Assembly (NCBI RefSeq): GCF_002899695.1
Contig: NZ_PPEL01000002.1
Span: 1-64,000 of the forward strand
Origin: Rubneribacter badeniensis
GTDB lineage: Bacteria; Actinomycetota; Coriobacteriia; Coriobacteriales; Eggerthellaceae
Length of the DNA stretch: 64,000 nucleotides
Direction of reading: 5' to 3'
The notes below the pieces were generated by a model, which saw nothing but the letters and a program-made list of their open reading frames with translations, was not told where the DNA came from and did not search any database. The stretch's first letter is position 1; each line of letters starts with the position of its first letter. This document shows positions 7,592-19,158 of the stretch, in pieces. A program made the position numbers and the translations under genes.

Positions 7592-9265
7592 ATGCAGCTG
7601 AGAAGCGATGCCGTGCGATGCGGCACGGCGCGCGCCCCCCACCGCAGCCTGCTCAAGGCCGACGGGGTCACCGACGAGGAGTTGGAGAGCCCGCTCATCG
7701 CGGTGATGAACTCGCGCAACGACATCATCCCCGGCCACAACAACCTCGACAAGATCGCCGAGGCCGTGAAGGCCGGCATCTACCTGGCCGGCGGCGTGCC
7801 CTTCGAGATATCCACCATCGGCGTGTGCGACGGCATCGCCATGAACCACGACGGCATGCACTACTCGCTCGTGTCGCGCGAGGTCATCGCCGACAGCGTG
7901 GAATGCGCCGTGCAGGGCCACGCCTTCGACGCGATGGTGTGCATCCCCAACTGCGACAAGGTGGTGCCGGGGATGCTCTTGGGCGCGCTGCGCGTGAACA
8001 TCCCCACGGTGTTCGTCTCGGGCGGCCCGATGCTCGCCGGCACCCGTCCGGGCGGTCGCGGCCCCTCCACCGACCTCAACACGCTCTTCGACGGCGCGGG
8101 CCGGGTGCAGGCGGGCACGATGACCGAGGACGAGCTGAAGTACCACGAGGACCACGCGTGCCCCACCTGCGGCAGCTGCTCGGGGCTTTTCACGGCGAAC
8201 TCGATGAACTGTTTGTGTGAGGCCCTCGGCATCGCGCTTCCCGGCAACGGCACCGTCCCCGCCGTGTACTCCGAGCGCATCCGCCTCGCGAAGCGCGCGG
8301 GCATGAAGGTCATGGAGCTTCTGGAGAAGGGCGTGCGCGCCCGCGACATCGTGAGCGCGGCGGCCATCCACAACGCCATGGAGTGCGACATGGCCTTCGG
8401 CGGCTCCACGAACACGGTGCTGCACCTCACGGCCATCGCGCGCGAGGCGGGGCATCCCATCACGATGGATGACTGGGACGCCGCGAGCGCGCGCACGCCG
8501 CACCTCGTGAAGCTGGCCCCCTCGGGCCCGCGCCCGCTTTCCGACCTGTACGAGGTGGGCGGCGTGCCGGTGGTGATGCACGAGCTGGCCGAGCTGGGGC
8601 TGCTCGACCGCAGCGCGCTCACCTGCATGGGGCCGCTCGACGAGTATCTGCGCGACTGCGCCCGTCCGGCCGACGGCGAGGTGTGCCGCGCGCACGACAA
8701 CCCGTTCTCCCCGGTGGGCGCCTTGCGCGTCTTGCACGGCAACATCGCGCCCAACGGGGCCATCGTGAAGAAGAGCGCCGTGGATCCCTCCATGCTCAAG
8801 CACACCGGCCCCGCGCGCGTGTTCGAGAGCGAGGAGGAGGCGTGCGCGGCCATCAATGCCGGACGGATCGTGGCCGGCGATGTGGTGGTCATCCGCTACG
8901 AGGGCCCGAAGGGCGGCCCGGGCATGCGCGAGATGCTCACGCCCACTTCGGCCATCTGCGGGATGGGCCTGTCCACGTCCGTGGCGCTCATCACCGACGG
9001 GCGCTTCTCGGGCGCGACGAAGGGGCCGGCCGTGGGGCACGTGAGCCCCGAGGCCGCGGCGGGCGGCCCCATCGCGCTCATCGAGGAAGGGGACCTCATC
9101 ACCGTCGACATCGAGGGAGGGGCGCTCACGCTGCAGGTGGACGACGACGAGCTCGCGCGCCGACGCGCGGCGTGGCAGCCGCCGGCGCAGAAGCACGACC
9201 ACGGCGTGCTGGCGAAGTACGCCAAGCTCGTCTCGTCGGCCGACGAGGGGGCGTACGTGTCATGA
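7592..9265 (+). CDS. ilvD: Dihydroxy-acid dehydratase
   Basis: Fe-S enzyme of 557 aa that dehydrates 2,3-dihydroxy-isovalerate and 2,3-dihydroxy-3-methylvalerate to the 2-oxo acids of valine and isoleucine synthesis. Cluster-ligand motifs are visible: [23 protein letters not shown] and [16 protein letters not shown]. Length is normal. GAGAAAGGA (7575-7583) sets the ATG. Its last codon overlaps the ilvB start (ATGA), indicating translational coupling. Upstream is the T-box-like leader with attenuator. Confidence 0.96.
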   Translation: MQLRSDAVRCGTARAPHRSLLKADGVTDEELESPLIAVMNSRNDIIPGHNNLDKIAEAVKAGIYLAGGVPFEISTIGVCDGIAMNHDGMHYSLVSREVIADSVECAVQGHAFDAMVCIPNCDKVVPGMLLGALRVNIPTVFVSGGPMLAGTRPGGRGPSTDLNTLFDGAGRVQAGTMTEDELKYHEDHACPTCGSCSGLFTANSMNCLCEALGIALPGNGTVPAVYSERIRLAKRAGMKVMELLEKGVRARDIVSAAAIHNAMECDMAFGGSTNTVLHLTAIAREAGHPITMDDWDAASARTPHLVKLAPSGPRPLSDLYEVGGVPVVMHELAELGLLDRSALTCMGPLDEYLRDCARPADGEVCRAHDNPFSPVGALRVLHGNIAPNGAIVKKSAVDPSMLKHTGPARVFESEEEACAAINAGRIVAGDVVVIRYEGPKGGPGMREMLTPTSAICGMGLSTSVALITDGRFSGATKGPAVGHVSPEAAAGGPIALIEEGDLITVDIEGGALTLQVDDDELARRRAAWQPPAQKHDHGVLAKYAKLVSSADEGAYVS

Positions 9266-11127
9266 CGAAGCCAGCGAACGAACGGCCCCGGCCCGCGACG
9301 GCCGCCGCCAAGGGCGCGCCGCGCGGCCTCGGGAGCCGCACGGCGAAGCAGGGCCTCGAGATGACGGGCGCGCAGGCCGTGGTGGCGTCGCTCGAGGCCG
9401 AGGGCGTCCGGCTCGTCTTCGGATACCCGGGCGGCCAGGCCATCAAGATCTACGACGCGCTGTACGACTCCGACCAGATCACCCACGTGCTCGCGCGCCA
9501 CGAGCAGGGGGCGGTGCACGAGGCCGACGGCTACGCGCGCGCCACGGGGGACGTGGGCGTGGCCATCGTGACGAGCGGACCGGGCGCCACGAACACGGTC
9601 ACCGGCATCGCGACGGCCTACATGGACTCGATCCCGCTCGTGGTGATCACGGGCCAGGTGCCGCGCGGCGTCATCGGGACGGACTCGTTCCAGGAGTCCG
9701 ACATCGTGGGCATCACGATGCCCGTCGTCAAGCACAGCTACCTTTTGCAGTCCGCCGACGAACTCGCGGGCACGTTTCGCGAGGCGTTCCACATCGCCAA
9801 GACGGGCCGCCCCGGCCCCGTGCTCATCGACGTGCCGAGCGACGTGGCCAGCGAGCGGCTCGCGTTCGAGTATCCCGACGAGGTCAGCCTGCCCTCGTAC
9901 AAGCCCACCTACCGCGGCAACGCGAAGCAGGTCAAGCAAGCGGTCGCCCGCATCGGGCAGGCGAAGCGCCCCGTCCTGTACGTGGGCGGCGGCGCGGTGT
10001 CCTCGGGCGCGTCCCAAGAGCTTGTGGAGTTGTCCGAGGCCATGCGGATACCCGTGGTCACCACGCTCATGGGAAAAGGGGCGTTTCCCGCGTCGCATCC
10101 GCTCAACCTGGGCCCCGTGGGCATGCACGGCTCGAAGTACGCGAACCTCGCCATGACCGAAAGCGACCTCATCATCGCGGCGGGGGCGCGTTTCTCCGAC
10201 CGCGTGACGGGCAAGCTCGACGAGTTCGCGCCGCACGCCGACGTCATCCACATCGACATCGACCCGGCCGAGATCGGCAAGGTGCGCGAGGTGCAGGTGC
10301 CCATCGTGGGCGACCTCAAGGGCGTGCTCGAAGGCGTCGTCGCCCAGCTTTCCAAGGAGGGCGCCCGCCCTGCCACGGAGGAATGGTTGGCCCGGATCGC
10401 CGAATGGCGCGAGCGCCATCCGTTCTACCATCCCAACGTGGGCGACAACCCCGGCGAGATCGTGCCGGAGGTGGTCATGGAAAGGCTTTCCGACGCGCTT
10501 GATCCCGAGAAGAGCATTGTCGTGACCGAGGTGGGCCAGCATCAGATGTGGGCCGCGCAGCACATCGCGCGCGAGGTGCCGCGCAGCTTTCTGTCCTCCG
10601 GTGGCCTGGGCACGATGGGGTTCGGGTTCCCGGCCGCCATCGGAGCCGCCTTCGGATGCCCCGACAAGACGGTGGTGTGCGTGGCCGGCGACGGGTCTTT
10701 GCAGATGAACAGCCAGGAGATGGCCACGGCGTCCGTCCACCGGGTGCCGGTGAAGGTGCTCGTCTTGGACAACCGGTGCCTCGGCATGGTGCACCAATGG
10801 CAGAAGCTGTTCTACGACGAGCGCTACTCCTCCACGCTTCTGGACGCGTGCCCGGACTTCGTTAAGCTGGCCGAGGCGTACGGCTGGCGGGCCGAGCGCG
10901 TGGAGCGACCCGACGAGGTGGACGAGGCGCTTGCGCGCATGCTGGAAAGCGACGGCCCCTATCTGCTCGACGTGGCCGTCTCCCGCGAGCAGAACGTGTA
11001 CCCCATGGTGGCGCCGGGTCGCGCGCTCGACGACGTGATCGGGGCCATCGACGCGGCCGTGGGGGCCGTGCGCGAGGGCGTGCCCGACGCGTCCGACGAG
11101 CGCGGCGGGAAGGGGGAGGACCGATGA
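9262..11127 (+). CDS. ilvB: Acetolactate synthase, large (catalytic) subunit
   Basis: ThDP-dependent enzyme that condenses pyruvate with pyruvate or 2-oxobutyrate, the first committed step to valine, leucine and isoleucine. The 621-aa chain shows [15 protein letters not shown] with the downstream catalytic Glu in [16 protein letters not shown], and the ThDP/Mg motif beginning [11 protein letters not shown]. About 30 N-terminal residues are an Ala/Arg/Lys-rich extension before the family start (MTGAQAVV). It overlaps ilvD by ATGA and the regulatory subunit gene by 4 nt, so the three are co-translated. Confidence 0.96.
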   Translation: MTKPANERPRPATAAAKGAPRGLGSRTAKQGLEMTGAQAVVASLEAEGVRLVFGYPGGQAIKIYDALYDSDQITHVLARHEQGAVHEADGYARATGDVGVAIVTSGPGATNTVTGIATAYMDSIPLVVITGQVPRGVIGTDSFQESDIVGITMPVVKHSYLLQSADELAGTFREAFHIAKTGRPGPVLIDVPSDVASERLAFEYPDEVSLPSYKPTYRGNAKQVKQAVARIGQAKRPVLYVGGGAVSSGASQELVELSEAMRIPVVTTLMGKGAFPASHPLNLGPVGMHGSKYANLAMTESDLIIAAGARFSDRVTGKLDEFAPHADVIHIDIDPAEIGKVREVQVPIVGDLKGVLEGVVAQLSKEGARPATEEWLARIAEWRERHPFYHPNVGDNPGEIVPEVVMERLSDALDPEKSIVVTEVGQHQMWAAQHIAREVPRSFLSSGGLGTMGFGFPAAIGAAFGCPDKTVVCVAGDGSLQMNSQEMATASVHRVPVKVLVLDNRCLGMVHQWQKLFYDERYSSTLLDACPDFVKLAEAYGWRAERVERPDEVDEALARMLESDGPYLLDVAVSREQNVYPMVAPGRALDDVIGAIDAAVGAVREGVPDASDERGGKGEDR

Positions 11128-11609
11128 GGCACATCCTGTCCGTCTTGGTGGAGAACAAGCCCGGCGTGCTGTCGCGCGTGACGGGCCTCATCTCGCGGCG
11201 CGGATTCAACATCGAATCGCTGTCCGTGGGCCCCACCGAGGACGCCACCATGTCGCGCGTCACGGCCATCGTGAAGGCCGACGAGGTGGCCTACGAGCAG
11301 ATCACCAAGCAGCTGCACAAGCTGATCAGCGTGCACAAGATCACCGACCTCACCGACGAGGGGGCCATCGAACGCGAGCTGGTGCTCTTCAAGGTGAACG
11401 CGCCCCCCGACCGCCGGGGCGAGATCATCGAGATCGCGAACGTGTTCCGCGCGAAGATCGTCGACGTGGGCAGAAGCTCGCTCACCATCGAGGCCACCGG
11501 CGACGAGAGCAAGCTCAAGGGCATGGAGGACCTCTTCCGCGCCTACGGCATCAAGGAGATCACGCGCACGGGAAAGATCGCGATGTCGCGCAACAGCAAG
11601 GACGCGTGA
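11124..11609 (+). CDS. ilvN: Acetolactate synthase, small (regulatory) subunit
   Basis: A 161-aa regulatory partner of IlvB that carries the valine feedback site. The N-terminal ACT domain begins [21 protein letters not shown] and continues through [14 protein letters not shown]; the C-terminal domain has the [23 protein letters not shown] ending typical of IlvN/IlvH, with both motifs in the expected order. The start overlaps the ilvB stop (ATGA). Confidence 0.95.
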   Translation: MRHILSVLVENKPGVLSRVTGLISRRGFNIESLSVGPTEDATMSRVTAIVKADEVAYEQITKQLHKLISVHKITDLTDEGAIERELVLFKVNAPPDRRGEIIEIANVFRAKIVDVGRSSLTIEATGDESKLKGMEDLFRAYGIKEITRTGKIAMSRNSKDA

Positions 11610-11817
11610 GCGCCCCCGGTTTAGCAAAGCCGGCGAGGGTCGCCTCGGCCCTCGAGATCGCCGTGAAAGCTCGGCGAAGCGCGCCTTCGGCTCGCGAGGA
11701 GGGCTTGGGGCGGCGCGACCGGGCGCCTCGGCGCCCTGCAACGCCGGCCTCGTCGCCGCTTGCCAGAGCGGCGGGACAAGAAAGGTAACCGCAGCCAACA
11801 AGAAAGGAAGAGAGAAC

Positions 11818-12822
11818 ATGGCTGTCACCATCTATTACGAGCAGGACGTCGATCCGCAGATCATCCAGGGACGCAAGATCGCCGTCATCGGATACGGGAG
11901 CCAGGGCCACGCCCATGCCCTCAACCTCATGGACTCCGGCTGCGACGTGCGCGTGGGTCTGCGCGAGGGCTCGTCGTCGTGGGCCGCGGCCGAGGAGGCG
12001 GGCCTGAAGGTCTGCACGATGGACGAGGCCGCCGAGGAAGCCGACCTCATCATGATCCTCGTGCCCGACGAGCTGCAGGCGCAGGTGTACAAGGATCACA
12101 TCGAGGCGCATCTCAAGGCGGGCGACACGCTCGCGTTCGCCCACGGCTTCAACATCCATTACGGCTACATCGTGCCGCCTGAGGACGTGAACGTGGTCAT
12201 GTGCGCGCCGAAGGGCCCCGGCCACATCGTGCGCCGCCAGTTCACGGAGGGCTCGGGCGTGCCCGATCTGGCCTGCGTGGCGCAGGACGCCACCGGCGAC
12301 GCGTGGGACGTGGTGCTGTCGTACTGCTGGGGCGTGGGCGGCGCTCGCTCGGGCATCATCAAGGCCACGTTCAAGGAGGAGACGGAAGAGGACCTGTTCG
12401 GCGAGCAGGCGGTTTTGTGCGGCGGCCTCGTGGAGATGATCAAGGCGGGCTTCGAGACGCTCACCGAGGCGGGCTACCCGCCGGAGCTGGCGTACTTCGA
12501 GGTGTACCACGAGATGAAGATGATCGTCGACCTCATGTACGAGAGCGGTATCCACTTCATGAACTACTCCATCTCCAACACGGCCGAGTACGGCGAGTAC
12601 TACGCGGGCCCGAAGGTCATCAACGAGGAGTCGCGCAAGGCGATGCGCGAGATCCTCGCGCGCATCCAGAACGGCGAGTTCGCGCGCGAGTTCATGGCCG
12701 ACTGCGAGAACGGCCACCAATGGCTGCTCGAGCAGCGCGCGGCCGTCAACGAGCACGAGATCGAGAAGACGGGCGAGAAGATCCGCGGCATGTTCAGCTG
12801 GATCAAGCGCGGCGACGAGTAG
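11818..12822 (+). CDS. ilvC: Ketol-acid reductoisomerase, class I
   Basis: NADPH- and Mg-dependent isomeroreductase of 334 aa that converts acetolactate to dihydroxy-isovalerate, between IlvBN and IlvD. The N-terminal [13 protein letters not shown] is the nucleotide-binding loop, and the knotted helical domain carries the conserved [11 protein letters not shown] and [11 protein letters not shown]-like acidic metal ligands (here [13 protein letters not shown]). The length is that of class I enzymes. The 208-nt gap after ilvN holds no gene or clear terminator, so the gene may belong to the same transcript. AAAGGAAGAGAG precedes the ATG. Confidence 0.96.
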   Translation: MAVTIYYEQDVDPQIIQGRKIAVIGYGSQGHAHALNLMDSGCDVRVGLREGSSSWAAAEEAGLKVCTMDEAAEEADLIMILVPDELQAQVYKDHIEAHLKAGDTLAFAHGFNIHYGYIVPPEDVNVVMCAPKGPGHIVRRQFTEGSGVPDLACVAQDATGDAWDVVLSYCWGVGGARSGIIKATFKEETEEDLFGEQAVLCGGLVEMIKAGFETLTEAGYPPELAYFEVYHEMKMIVDLMYESGIHFMNYSISNTAEYGEYYAGPKVINEESRKAMREILARIQNGEFAREFMADCENGHQWLLEQRAAVNEHEIEKTGEKIRGMFSWIKRGDE

Positions 12823-12841
12823 GCGCGCCGACGCGGTTTCC

Positions 12842-12871
12842 GCGTGCGGCGCGAAGGGCCGCGCCGCACGC
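12842..12871. repeat. Perfect GC hairpin between ilvC and serA
   Basis: Eleven-nucleotide perfect arms (12842-12852 and 12861-12871) around an 8-nt loop, 20 nt after the ilvC stop. There is no immediate U-run (TTTT appears at ~12883), so it may be a message-end stabiliser or a weak terminator before a serA promoter; TATCAT at ~12933 is a possible -10. Confidence 0.5.
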
Positions 12872-13029
12872 CTCGCAGGGCGGTTTTCTGCGATTTTCGC
12901 CGAGCGGCGCCGCGCGTCCGGGGGAATTCGCACTATCATGGACACGTCGCCTCCTGCCGAGCGCTCGCGCTTTTCATCGGGAGGCGCGATCCGAATCCGG
13001 CAACGCGATGCTCGAAGGTGGTTTCCGTT

Positions 13030-14610
13030 ATGACGAAGAAGGTGCTGGTTACCGAGAAGCTGGCCGAGGCGGGCCTTTCCATGCTGCGCGACAGGGGGAT
13101 CGAGGCCGACGTCAGGCTGAAGATGCCGCCCGAGGAGCTTGTCGCGGCCATCCCCGCCTACGACGGGCTCATCGTGCGCTCGGCCACGAAGGTGACGCGC
13201 GAGGTCATCGAGGCGGGCGGGCGTCTGCGCGTCATCGGGCGCGCGGGCGTGGGCGTGGACAACGTGGATGTGGAGGCCGCCACCGAGCGCGGCGTCATCG
13301 TGTGCAACGCGCCCACCTCCAACATCGTGAGCGCCGCCGAGCACACCATGGCGCTCATGCTGGCCTGCGCGCGCAACGTCGCCCAGGCCAACGCCGTCGT
13401 GCACGCCCACGAGTGGGAGCGAGGCCGCTTCACGGGCGTCGAGCTGTACGAGAAGACGCTTGCCATCTTCGGTCTGGGCCGCGTGGGCGGGCTCGTGGCC
13501 GAGCGCGCGCGGGCGTTCGGCATGAGGCTCGTGGGCTACGACCCGTACTGCAGCCCCGAGCGCGCCGAGCAGCTGGGCGTCGCGCTTTTCGACGACGTGG
13601 ACGCCGTCGTGCCGCTCGCCGACTTCATCACGGTCCACCTTCCCAAGACGAAGGAGACGATCGGCATGTTCGGGCCGGACCAGTACGCCCGCATGAAGGA
13701 CGGCGTCGTCCTCGTCAACACGGCGCGCGGCGGCATCTTCGAGGAGAAGTCGCTTGCCGACTTCTTGGCCGCGGGGAAGATCGGCGCGGTGGGCATCGAC
13801 GTGTTCGAGGCCGAGCCGTGCCGGGAAAGCCCTTTGCACGAGTTCGATAACGCCGTGCTCACGCCGCATCTGGGGGCGAGCACGAGAGAGGCGCAGGAGC
13901 GCGCCGGCGTGCAGATCGCCGAGTACGTGGCGGCGGGCCTGGAGGGTTCCATCGTCCCCACGGCGCTCAACATGGCGCCCGTCCCACCCGAGGTCATGGA
14001 CGCGGTGGGGCCCTACGTGCCCGCTTGCCAGATGATGGGCAGCATGCTCGCGCAGATACACGGCGAGATCCCGCAGTTCTTGAAGCTTTGCGCCGGCGGC
14101 GAGCTGGCCGGCGCGGATCCGTCCATCCTCGTGGCGGGCACGCTCAAGGGGCTCTTGTCGTACAAGAACACCGCCACGGTCACCCCGGTGAACGCCAATG
14201 CGGTGGCGAAGCGTCACGGCATCAAGGTGGAGACGGCCTCGGCGCCCGACGCCGGCGGCTATGCCTCGCGGGTGTCCATCGTGGCCGACGGCACGGAGGT
14301 GGCGTGCACGCTGGCGGGGGAGTCCCAGGCCGCGCGGCTCGTGTCGCTTCTGGGGTACAAGCTCGACATCGCGCCGGCCGGGCAGTCGCTCGTGTTCGAG
14401 TACGTCGACGCTCCGGGCAGGATCGGCGTGATCGGCACCATCCTCGGCGAGGAGGGCATCAACATCACGACGATGCAGATATCCGCTTCTCCCGAGGACG
14501 GGCGCGCGCTCGCCTACGTGAACGTGGAGGGCGAGGTGACCGACGCGGTGCTCGCGAAGCTGCGCGCGGGCCTCTCCGACCTGAAGAGCCTCTGGCACGT
14601 GAGGCTGTGA
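13030..14610 (+). CDS. serA: D-3-phosphoglycerate dehydrogenase with ASB and ACT domains
   Basis: NAD-dependent first step of serine synthesis. The 526-aa chain has the catalytic/NAD domains (GRAGVGVDNVDVEAA; IFGLGRVGGLVAERA as the dinucleotide fold; the Arg of VNTARGGIFEE; the C-terminal HLGAST with the catalytic His), then an intervening ASB-like domain, and a C-terminal ACT domain at about 455-526 (PGRIGVIGTILGEEGINI). This is the long type found in actinobacteria. The start codon follows GAAGGTGG. It lies between ilvC and leuA in a block that supplies amino acids. Confidence 0.95.
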   Translation: MTKKVLVTEKLAEAGLSMLRDRGIEADVRLKMPPEELVAAIPAYDGLIVRSATKVTREVIEAGGRLRVIGRAGVGVDNVDVEAATERGVIVCNAPTSNIVSAAEHTMALMLACARNVAQANAVVHAHEWERGRFTGVELYEKTLAIFGLGRVGGLVAERARAFGMRLVGYDPYCSPERAEQLGVALFDDVDAVVPLADFITVHLPKTKETIGMFGPDQYARMKDGVVLVNTARGGIFEEKSLADFLAAGKIGAVGIDVFEAEPCRESPLHEFDNAVLTPHLGASTREAQERAGVQIAEYVAAGLEGSIVPTALNMAPVPPEVMDAVGPYVPACQMMGSMLAQIHGEIPQFLKLCAGGELAGADPSILVAGTLKGLLSYKNTATVTPVNANAVAKRHGIKVETASAPDAGGYASRVSIVADGTEVACTLAGESQAARLVSLLGYKLDIAPAGQSLVFEYVDAPGRIGVIGTILGEEGINITTMQISASPEDGRALAYVNVEGEVTDAVLAKLRAGLSDLKSLWHVRL

Positions 14611-14621
14611 CTCCTTGCCGT

Positions 14622-14645
14622 CCCGCCGCTTTTGCAGGCGGCGGG
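14622..14645. repeat. Hairpin between serA and leuA
   Basis: CCCGCCGC (14622-14629) and GCGGCGGG (14638-14645) pair perfectly around an 8-nt loop, 11 nt after the serA stop. There is no U-run, so it is not a standard terminator. The rest of the 180-nt gap shows no gene. Confidence 0.4.
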
Positions 14646-14790
14646 TGGCTTGTGCCTCGCGGACGCCTTCGCCGCTTCGCCGACCGGGCGGGTTCGGAGG
14701 CGCGGATTTGACGGTCGGCGCGATCGCCACACCCCTGTCCGCGATCCGCGAAGGGCGCGGACGGGCAACGAAACGAAAGGACGCACGATT

Positions 14791-16323
14791 ATGACGCGCA
14801 AGATCAACATCTTCGACACCACGCTGCGCGACGGCGAGCAGTCGCCGGGCGCCTCCATGAACACGGAGGAGAAGCTCGTCGTCGCGCGCCAGCTTCTGCG
14901 TTTGAACGTGGACGTCATCGAGGCGGGCTTCCCCATCTCGAGCCCCGGTGACTTCGAGTCCGTCCGTCGCATCGCCGAGCTCGCGGGCGACGCGGCCACG
15001 GTGTGCGGCCTCACGCGCGCGGTGGAGAAGGACATCGACGCGGCGGCCGACGCGCTCAAGTACGCCAAGCGCCCCCGCATCCACACGGGCATCGGCGTGA
15101 GCCCGAGCCATATGCGCGACAAGCTGCGCATCACCGAGGACGAGTGCGTCGAGCGCGCGGTGAAGTGCGTCAAGTACGCGCGCAACTTCGTCGAGGATGT
15201 GCAGTTCTACGCCGAGGACGCGGGGCGCTCCGACTACGCCTTCCTTGCGCGCGTCATCGAGGCCGTCGTCAAGGCGGGCGCCACTGTGGTGAACATCCCC
15301 GACACGACGGGCTATTCGCTGCCCGAGGAATTCGGGGCGCGCATAAAGTACCTCATGGACCATGTGGACGGCATCGAGAACGTCACGGTGTCGGTGCACT
15401 GCCACAACGACCTCGGCATGGCCACGGCGCTGTCGCTGGCCGGCGTGAAAAACGGCGCCACGCAGGTGGAATGCACCATCAACGGCCTGGGCGAGCGCGC
15501 GGGCAACACGGCTATGGAGGAAGTGGTCATGGGCATCCGCATGCACGGCGAAGAGCTGGACGCCGCAACCGACGTCAACACGCGCGAGTTCATCAAGGCG
15601 AGCCGCCTCGTGTCGTCCATCACGGGCATGAACGTGCAGGCCAACAAGGCCATCGTGGGCGCGAACGCCTTCGCGCACTCCTCCGGCATCCATCAGGACG
15701 GCGTGCTCAAGAAGCGCGACACCTACGAGATCATCGACCCGGCCGAGGTGGGCGCGGGCACGAGCCAGATCGTGCTCACGGCGCGCTCGGGCCACGCGGC
15801 TTTGAGGCACCGTTTGGAGGAGCTGGGCTACGAGCTTGAGGGCGAAGCGCTCGACGAGGTGTACGAGGCGTTCCTCAACCTGGCCGACAAGAAGAAGGAA
15901 GTGTACGACGAGGATCTGGAGAGCCTCGTGAACGAGCGCGACCGCAACGAAAGCGCGCTGTACACGCTTGAGGGCGTGCAGATCAGCTGCGGGTTCCCGC
16001 TCACGCCGACGGCAACCGTCACGCTGCGCAACCAGGCCGACCAGGTGGTCACCGCCTGCGAGTGGGGCACGGGCCCGGTCGACGCCATGTGCAAGGCCGT
16101 GAACAAGATCGTGCAGGTGGACAACGACCTCACCGAGTTCTCGGTGCAGTCCGTCACGCGCGGCATCGACGCGCTCGGCGAGGTCACCATCCGCGTGACC
16201 GATCCGAGCGGAGAGGTGTACACGGGCCGCGGCGCCGACGGCGACATTGTCGTGTCGTCCACGAAGGCCTACCTCAACGCTCTCAACCGTCTGCTCAACG
16301 ACAAGCAGGGGCAGCGCAAGTAG
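14791..16323 (+). CDS. leuA: 2-isopropylmalate synthase
   Basis: Condenses acetyl-CoA with 2-oxoisovalerate in the first leucine-specific step. The 510-aa chain opens with [16 protein letters not shown] (catalytic Arg and metal Asp), then has [11 protein letters not shown] (metal His pair), the NGLGERAGN motif, and a C-terminal LeuA regulatory domain containing the IHQDG...[11 protein letters not shown]-type hinge (here [12 protein letters not shown]). The length is normal for the short bacterial class. AAAGGA precedes the ATG by about 10 nt. leuB, leuC and leuD are not in this window. Confidence 0.94.
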   Translation: MTRKINIFDTTLRDGEQSPGASMNTEEKLVVARQLLRLNVDVIEAGFPISSPGDFESVRRIAELAGDAATVCGLTRAVEKDIDAAADALKYAKRPRIHTGIGVSPSHMRDKLRITEDECVERAVKCVKYARNFVEDVQFYAEDAGRSDYAFLARVIEAVVKAGATVVNIPDTTGYSLPEEFGARIKYLMDHVDGIENVTVSVHCHNDLGMATALSLAGVKNGATQVECTINGLGERAGNTAMEEVVMGIRMHGEELDAATDVNTREFIKASRLVSSITGMNVQANKAIVGANAFAHSSGIHQDGVLKKRDTYEIIDPAEVGAGTSQIVLTARSGHAALRHRLEELGYELEGEALDEVYEAFLNLADKKKEVYDEDLESLVNERDRNESALYTLEGVQISCGFPLTPTATVTLRNQADQVVTACEWGTGPVDAMCKAVNKIVQVDNDLTEFSVQSVTRGIDALGEVTIRVTDPSGEVYTGRGADGDIVVSSTKAYLNALNRLLNDKQGQRK

Positions 16324-16348
16324 CCGCTGCGCGCATAGGTTGCGAGAG

Positions 16349-16378
16349 GGGGCCGCGCGGGTGCGGCCCCTGTTTTTT
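16349..16378 (+). terminator. Strong intrinsic terminator after leuA
   Basis: Perfect 8-nt G/C stem (16349-16356 with 16363-16370) and a six-T run (16373-16378). It closes the amino-acid block and marks the border to the lower-GC accessory region. Confidence 0.9.
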
Positions 16379-16436
16379 GGCCTCCGTATGTGGGCTACTG
16401 GATGCCGTAGGTCGTGAAGTCCGCTAAAATGGTGCC

Positions 16437-16655
16437 GTGGTGTATGCGAGGGATATGGAAACCGTCATGCCGTTCGTCACGCTCGCTACGGCCATCCGGA
16501 TTGTGCCAGAGGGTGAAATAGTGTCTGAGATTTTGCAATCTGGTTTCCTTCATATCGATCATCATGAACTTCTTCCTGCGAACGGTCGTTTGCGAGGGCG
16601 GGTTTTCGTTTGGGATGAAGGCTGGCAAGATGCGTTCAGAGTCAGGGGAGGATAA
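16437..16655 (+). CDS. Small hypothetical protein ahead of the restriction-modification gene
   Basis: A 72-aa frame beginning at a GTG (an in-frame ATG at 16455 is an alternative) and ending 3 nt before the start of the next gene, whose ribosome site GGGGAGG lies inside it, so the two could be coupled. I do not recognise it: there is no helix-turn-helix typical of a controller protein and no cysteine cluster. Its base composition is lower in GC than the ilv block. It may be a remnant rather than a real gene; an opposing minus-strand frame over the same stretch is equally unremarkable. Confidence 0.35.
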   Translation: MVYARDMETVMPFVTLATAIRIVPEGEIVSEILQSGFLHIDHHELLPANGRLRGRVFVWDEGWQDAFRVRGG

Positions 16656-16658
16656 ACA

Positions 16659-19158
16659 GTGGCTTACGAATCCGAATCGTTCAAGGAGCATCATCTGACC
16701 CGCCTTCCGGTATTGAAGGCCCTTATCGACCTCGGTTGGCGTAGGGAGCAGATACAGTGTCCATCTCCCGACTCTTCTGACAAGGAGTGGCGGGTTCCCA
16801 AGACGCCATCTGATTCTGCGCAGCGAGAGCTTGGACGAAGCTACAAAGGATACCCCGTCGATATCGCTCTCTTCGACAATGGAGAGGGAAAGGGGGACTG
16901 GCAGCACTGCAAGGTAATCGTGGAGTGCAAGGAGCCGGGAGACCCCAGTGGCCTCTCGGAACTTGAGACCTATATGGGTCTAGAGCCCAAGGTTCGGATG
17001 GGCGTATTGACCGATGGCGTGAGATTTACCCGTGTCTACAAGCTTCCTTCAGGCGAGTTCTCCGTGGTAAAGGGATCTTCGTTGCCGCAGCCTTCGGAGA
17101 ACCTGATCATGAGCGAGAACGTCGGTGTTGAGGATTTGACCGTGCCTGATTTAGCGGAGCTGAGGGCGTGCTTTGCGGATCTTCTCGCGCTCATCGTGTC
17201 TTCGGATGGTAGGTCGACACGGTCGGATGCGCGGCTGAATCAGCTTTGCAACCTTCTCCTAATCAAGATGCAGTCGGATTCGGACGCTCGCGCGCTCAGG
17301 GCTGCCAAGGTTGATTTTCAGATCTTGGATAGCCCCGATGAAACCGCAGAGGTCATCAACGCTCTGTTCAGGAGATACAAGCTCGACAGGAGAGACCTTT
17401 TCAACGATGACGAGCCCGATGAGATCCTGTTCGATTCGACGACCATTCATGCGGCGGTTGCCGAACTCCAGCGCAAAGACCTGGTTGATGTCAAGCCCGA
17501 CACCCTCTCGCTGGCATTCCAAGTCTTCCGCAATGCTAACCTCAAATATGGTGACGGCCAATACTTCACTCCGAGCAGGGTGATTCAGGCCGCTACCCGT
17601 ATGATGTGCATAGACGTTACAGACAAGGTTATCGACCCTGCGTGCGGTACGGGAGGTTTCTTGGGCGAGGCGTTCCTACAGGTGGCATCGTTGCGTCAAC
17701 GAGGCGGATGCCGTCAGGTGGGCGAACGCGAAACTGTACGGCATCGATCTCGATGATATCAACGTGAAACTTGCTCGGGCTCTTATGGTGGGCATGGGTG
17801 ATGGCTCCACGCACATAAAGCTGGGTGATTCGATCAGACAGACCAAATGGCGAGACAATAGGCACGGGCTTGAGGATGCGCTTGGAGACGATGGGTACGA
17901 CGTTGTCCTTACAAATCCTCCGTTCGGGCAAAACTTGAAGATTGGTGCGAGCGAAGCGAGCGCATGCGGTTACACCATCTGCATGCACACCAAAGCTGGA
18001 AAGGCTTCTGATGAGTACATGCAGACCGAATTAGGCATCGTATTCGTCGAAAGGGCTTGGCGTCTGCTTCATGAGGGCGGAAGGCTGGGTATAGTGCTCC
18101 CTGAGACTTATTTCTTCTCCAAGAGCTATGCCTGGTTCCGTGAGTGGCTTGATGAAAGGTTCGCTCTCAAGGCTGTGCTGAATATCCCCATGGAAGCCTT
18201 CCAAGGGTTCTGTCGAGCGAAAACCAACTTCTACGTGCTCGTTAAAAGGGGGAGCGGTTCGAGGTCTGCCCGAGCGAAGCAACCGTTTTGGGTGCTTGAT
18301 GGCAAGATTTGGGTTTCGAATGCGCCCACTATCGGGATCAACAAGGACGGCGAGACGCTTTTCCGCATCGATGCTTCAAGTATGACGAGAACCTCTGAAG
18401 TCGATGACGCTGCAGCGATGGATGTCGACAGTCTTCTTACTGGCGATGGCGAGACATCCACCGCTTCGTTTATGGATGCGATGTCCTTGGCGACGACGTA
18501 CATTGGCGTTCCCCGTTATTGCGACCAGTCAACCAAGGTCACACTTAAAAATTGGATGACGGGGTCTCTCCCTGGATGCTCTCCCGTAAGCCTCGGCGCT
18601 CTTGTTGATGCGGGTTGGATAAGGGTGAAGGCGGGGCATGGGAGCCCTTCTCAGGATATGAGATCCGGCACTGTTCCCTACATCAAGGTGTCCGACATTA
18701 GGGGTGGCACGATCAATCCGAACAGCACCAACATGGTTTCCGAGGTGGTTGCCAGGAAGTTCTGGAAGGCAGAGTCGAGCGGTATGAACCCGTGGGACGT
18801 CGTCACTCCTGCCAGGGCTTCGAAGAATATCGGTGAGCCTGCAGTCATACTTCCTGGGCAGGAAAGGGCGGTCTTCACTAAGGAGGTTCTTGTTCTTAGC
18901 GCTACGGATGAAGCTCCGTTTGATAATTTCTACATTGCCTGGTCGCTTATGCTCGATCATGTGCATGCGCAATGGGATCGCGTTGTCTTCATGCAAACAA
19001 ACAGGGAGGATTTGGGTGATCGCTGGAAGGAGGTCTTGGTACCCGTTCCGGGCGACCGCGGTCTTGCGGATGACCTCTCGAAGAGTGTCCGATCATACTA
19101 CAAGAGCCTTGCAGAGCTCAAGACAGCTTTTCTGCAAGAGATGTCGTCTTGGAAATGA
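16659..19158 (+). pseudogene. Frameshifted single-chain restriction-methylation-specificity (Type IIG/Type I-like) enzyme
   Basis: Read as one chain of ~832 aa, the order is nuclease, methylase, specificity domain. Residues 1-140 have a PD-(D/E)xK-like site (PVDIAL with D68, then VIVECK with E89 and K91). The N6-adenine methylase core has motif I VIDPACGTGGF (~326-336) and motif IV TNPPFGQN (~419). The last ~200 residues resemble a single HsdS target-recognition domain (VPYIKVSDIRGG). The reading frame breaks at ~17689-17691: the upstream frame ends at 17756, but the conserved continuation (VNEADAVRWANAKLYGIDLDD) is in the +1 frame, as if one T were inserted. GGGGAGG sets the GTG start. GC is clearly lower than its neighbours, suggesting transfer. 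Whether the break is real, phase-variable or a sequencing error cannot be told from one copy. Confidence 0.8.

Noticed and set aside
11560-15810. Minus-strand open frame of over 1400 codons opposite ilvC-serA-leuA
   Set aside because: It lies antisense to well-supported genes; its composition is Arg/His/Ala/Val-rich with no motif, as expected from GC-biased third positions.
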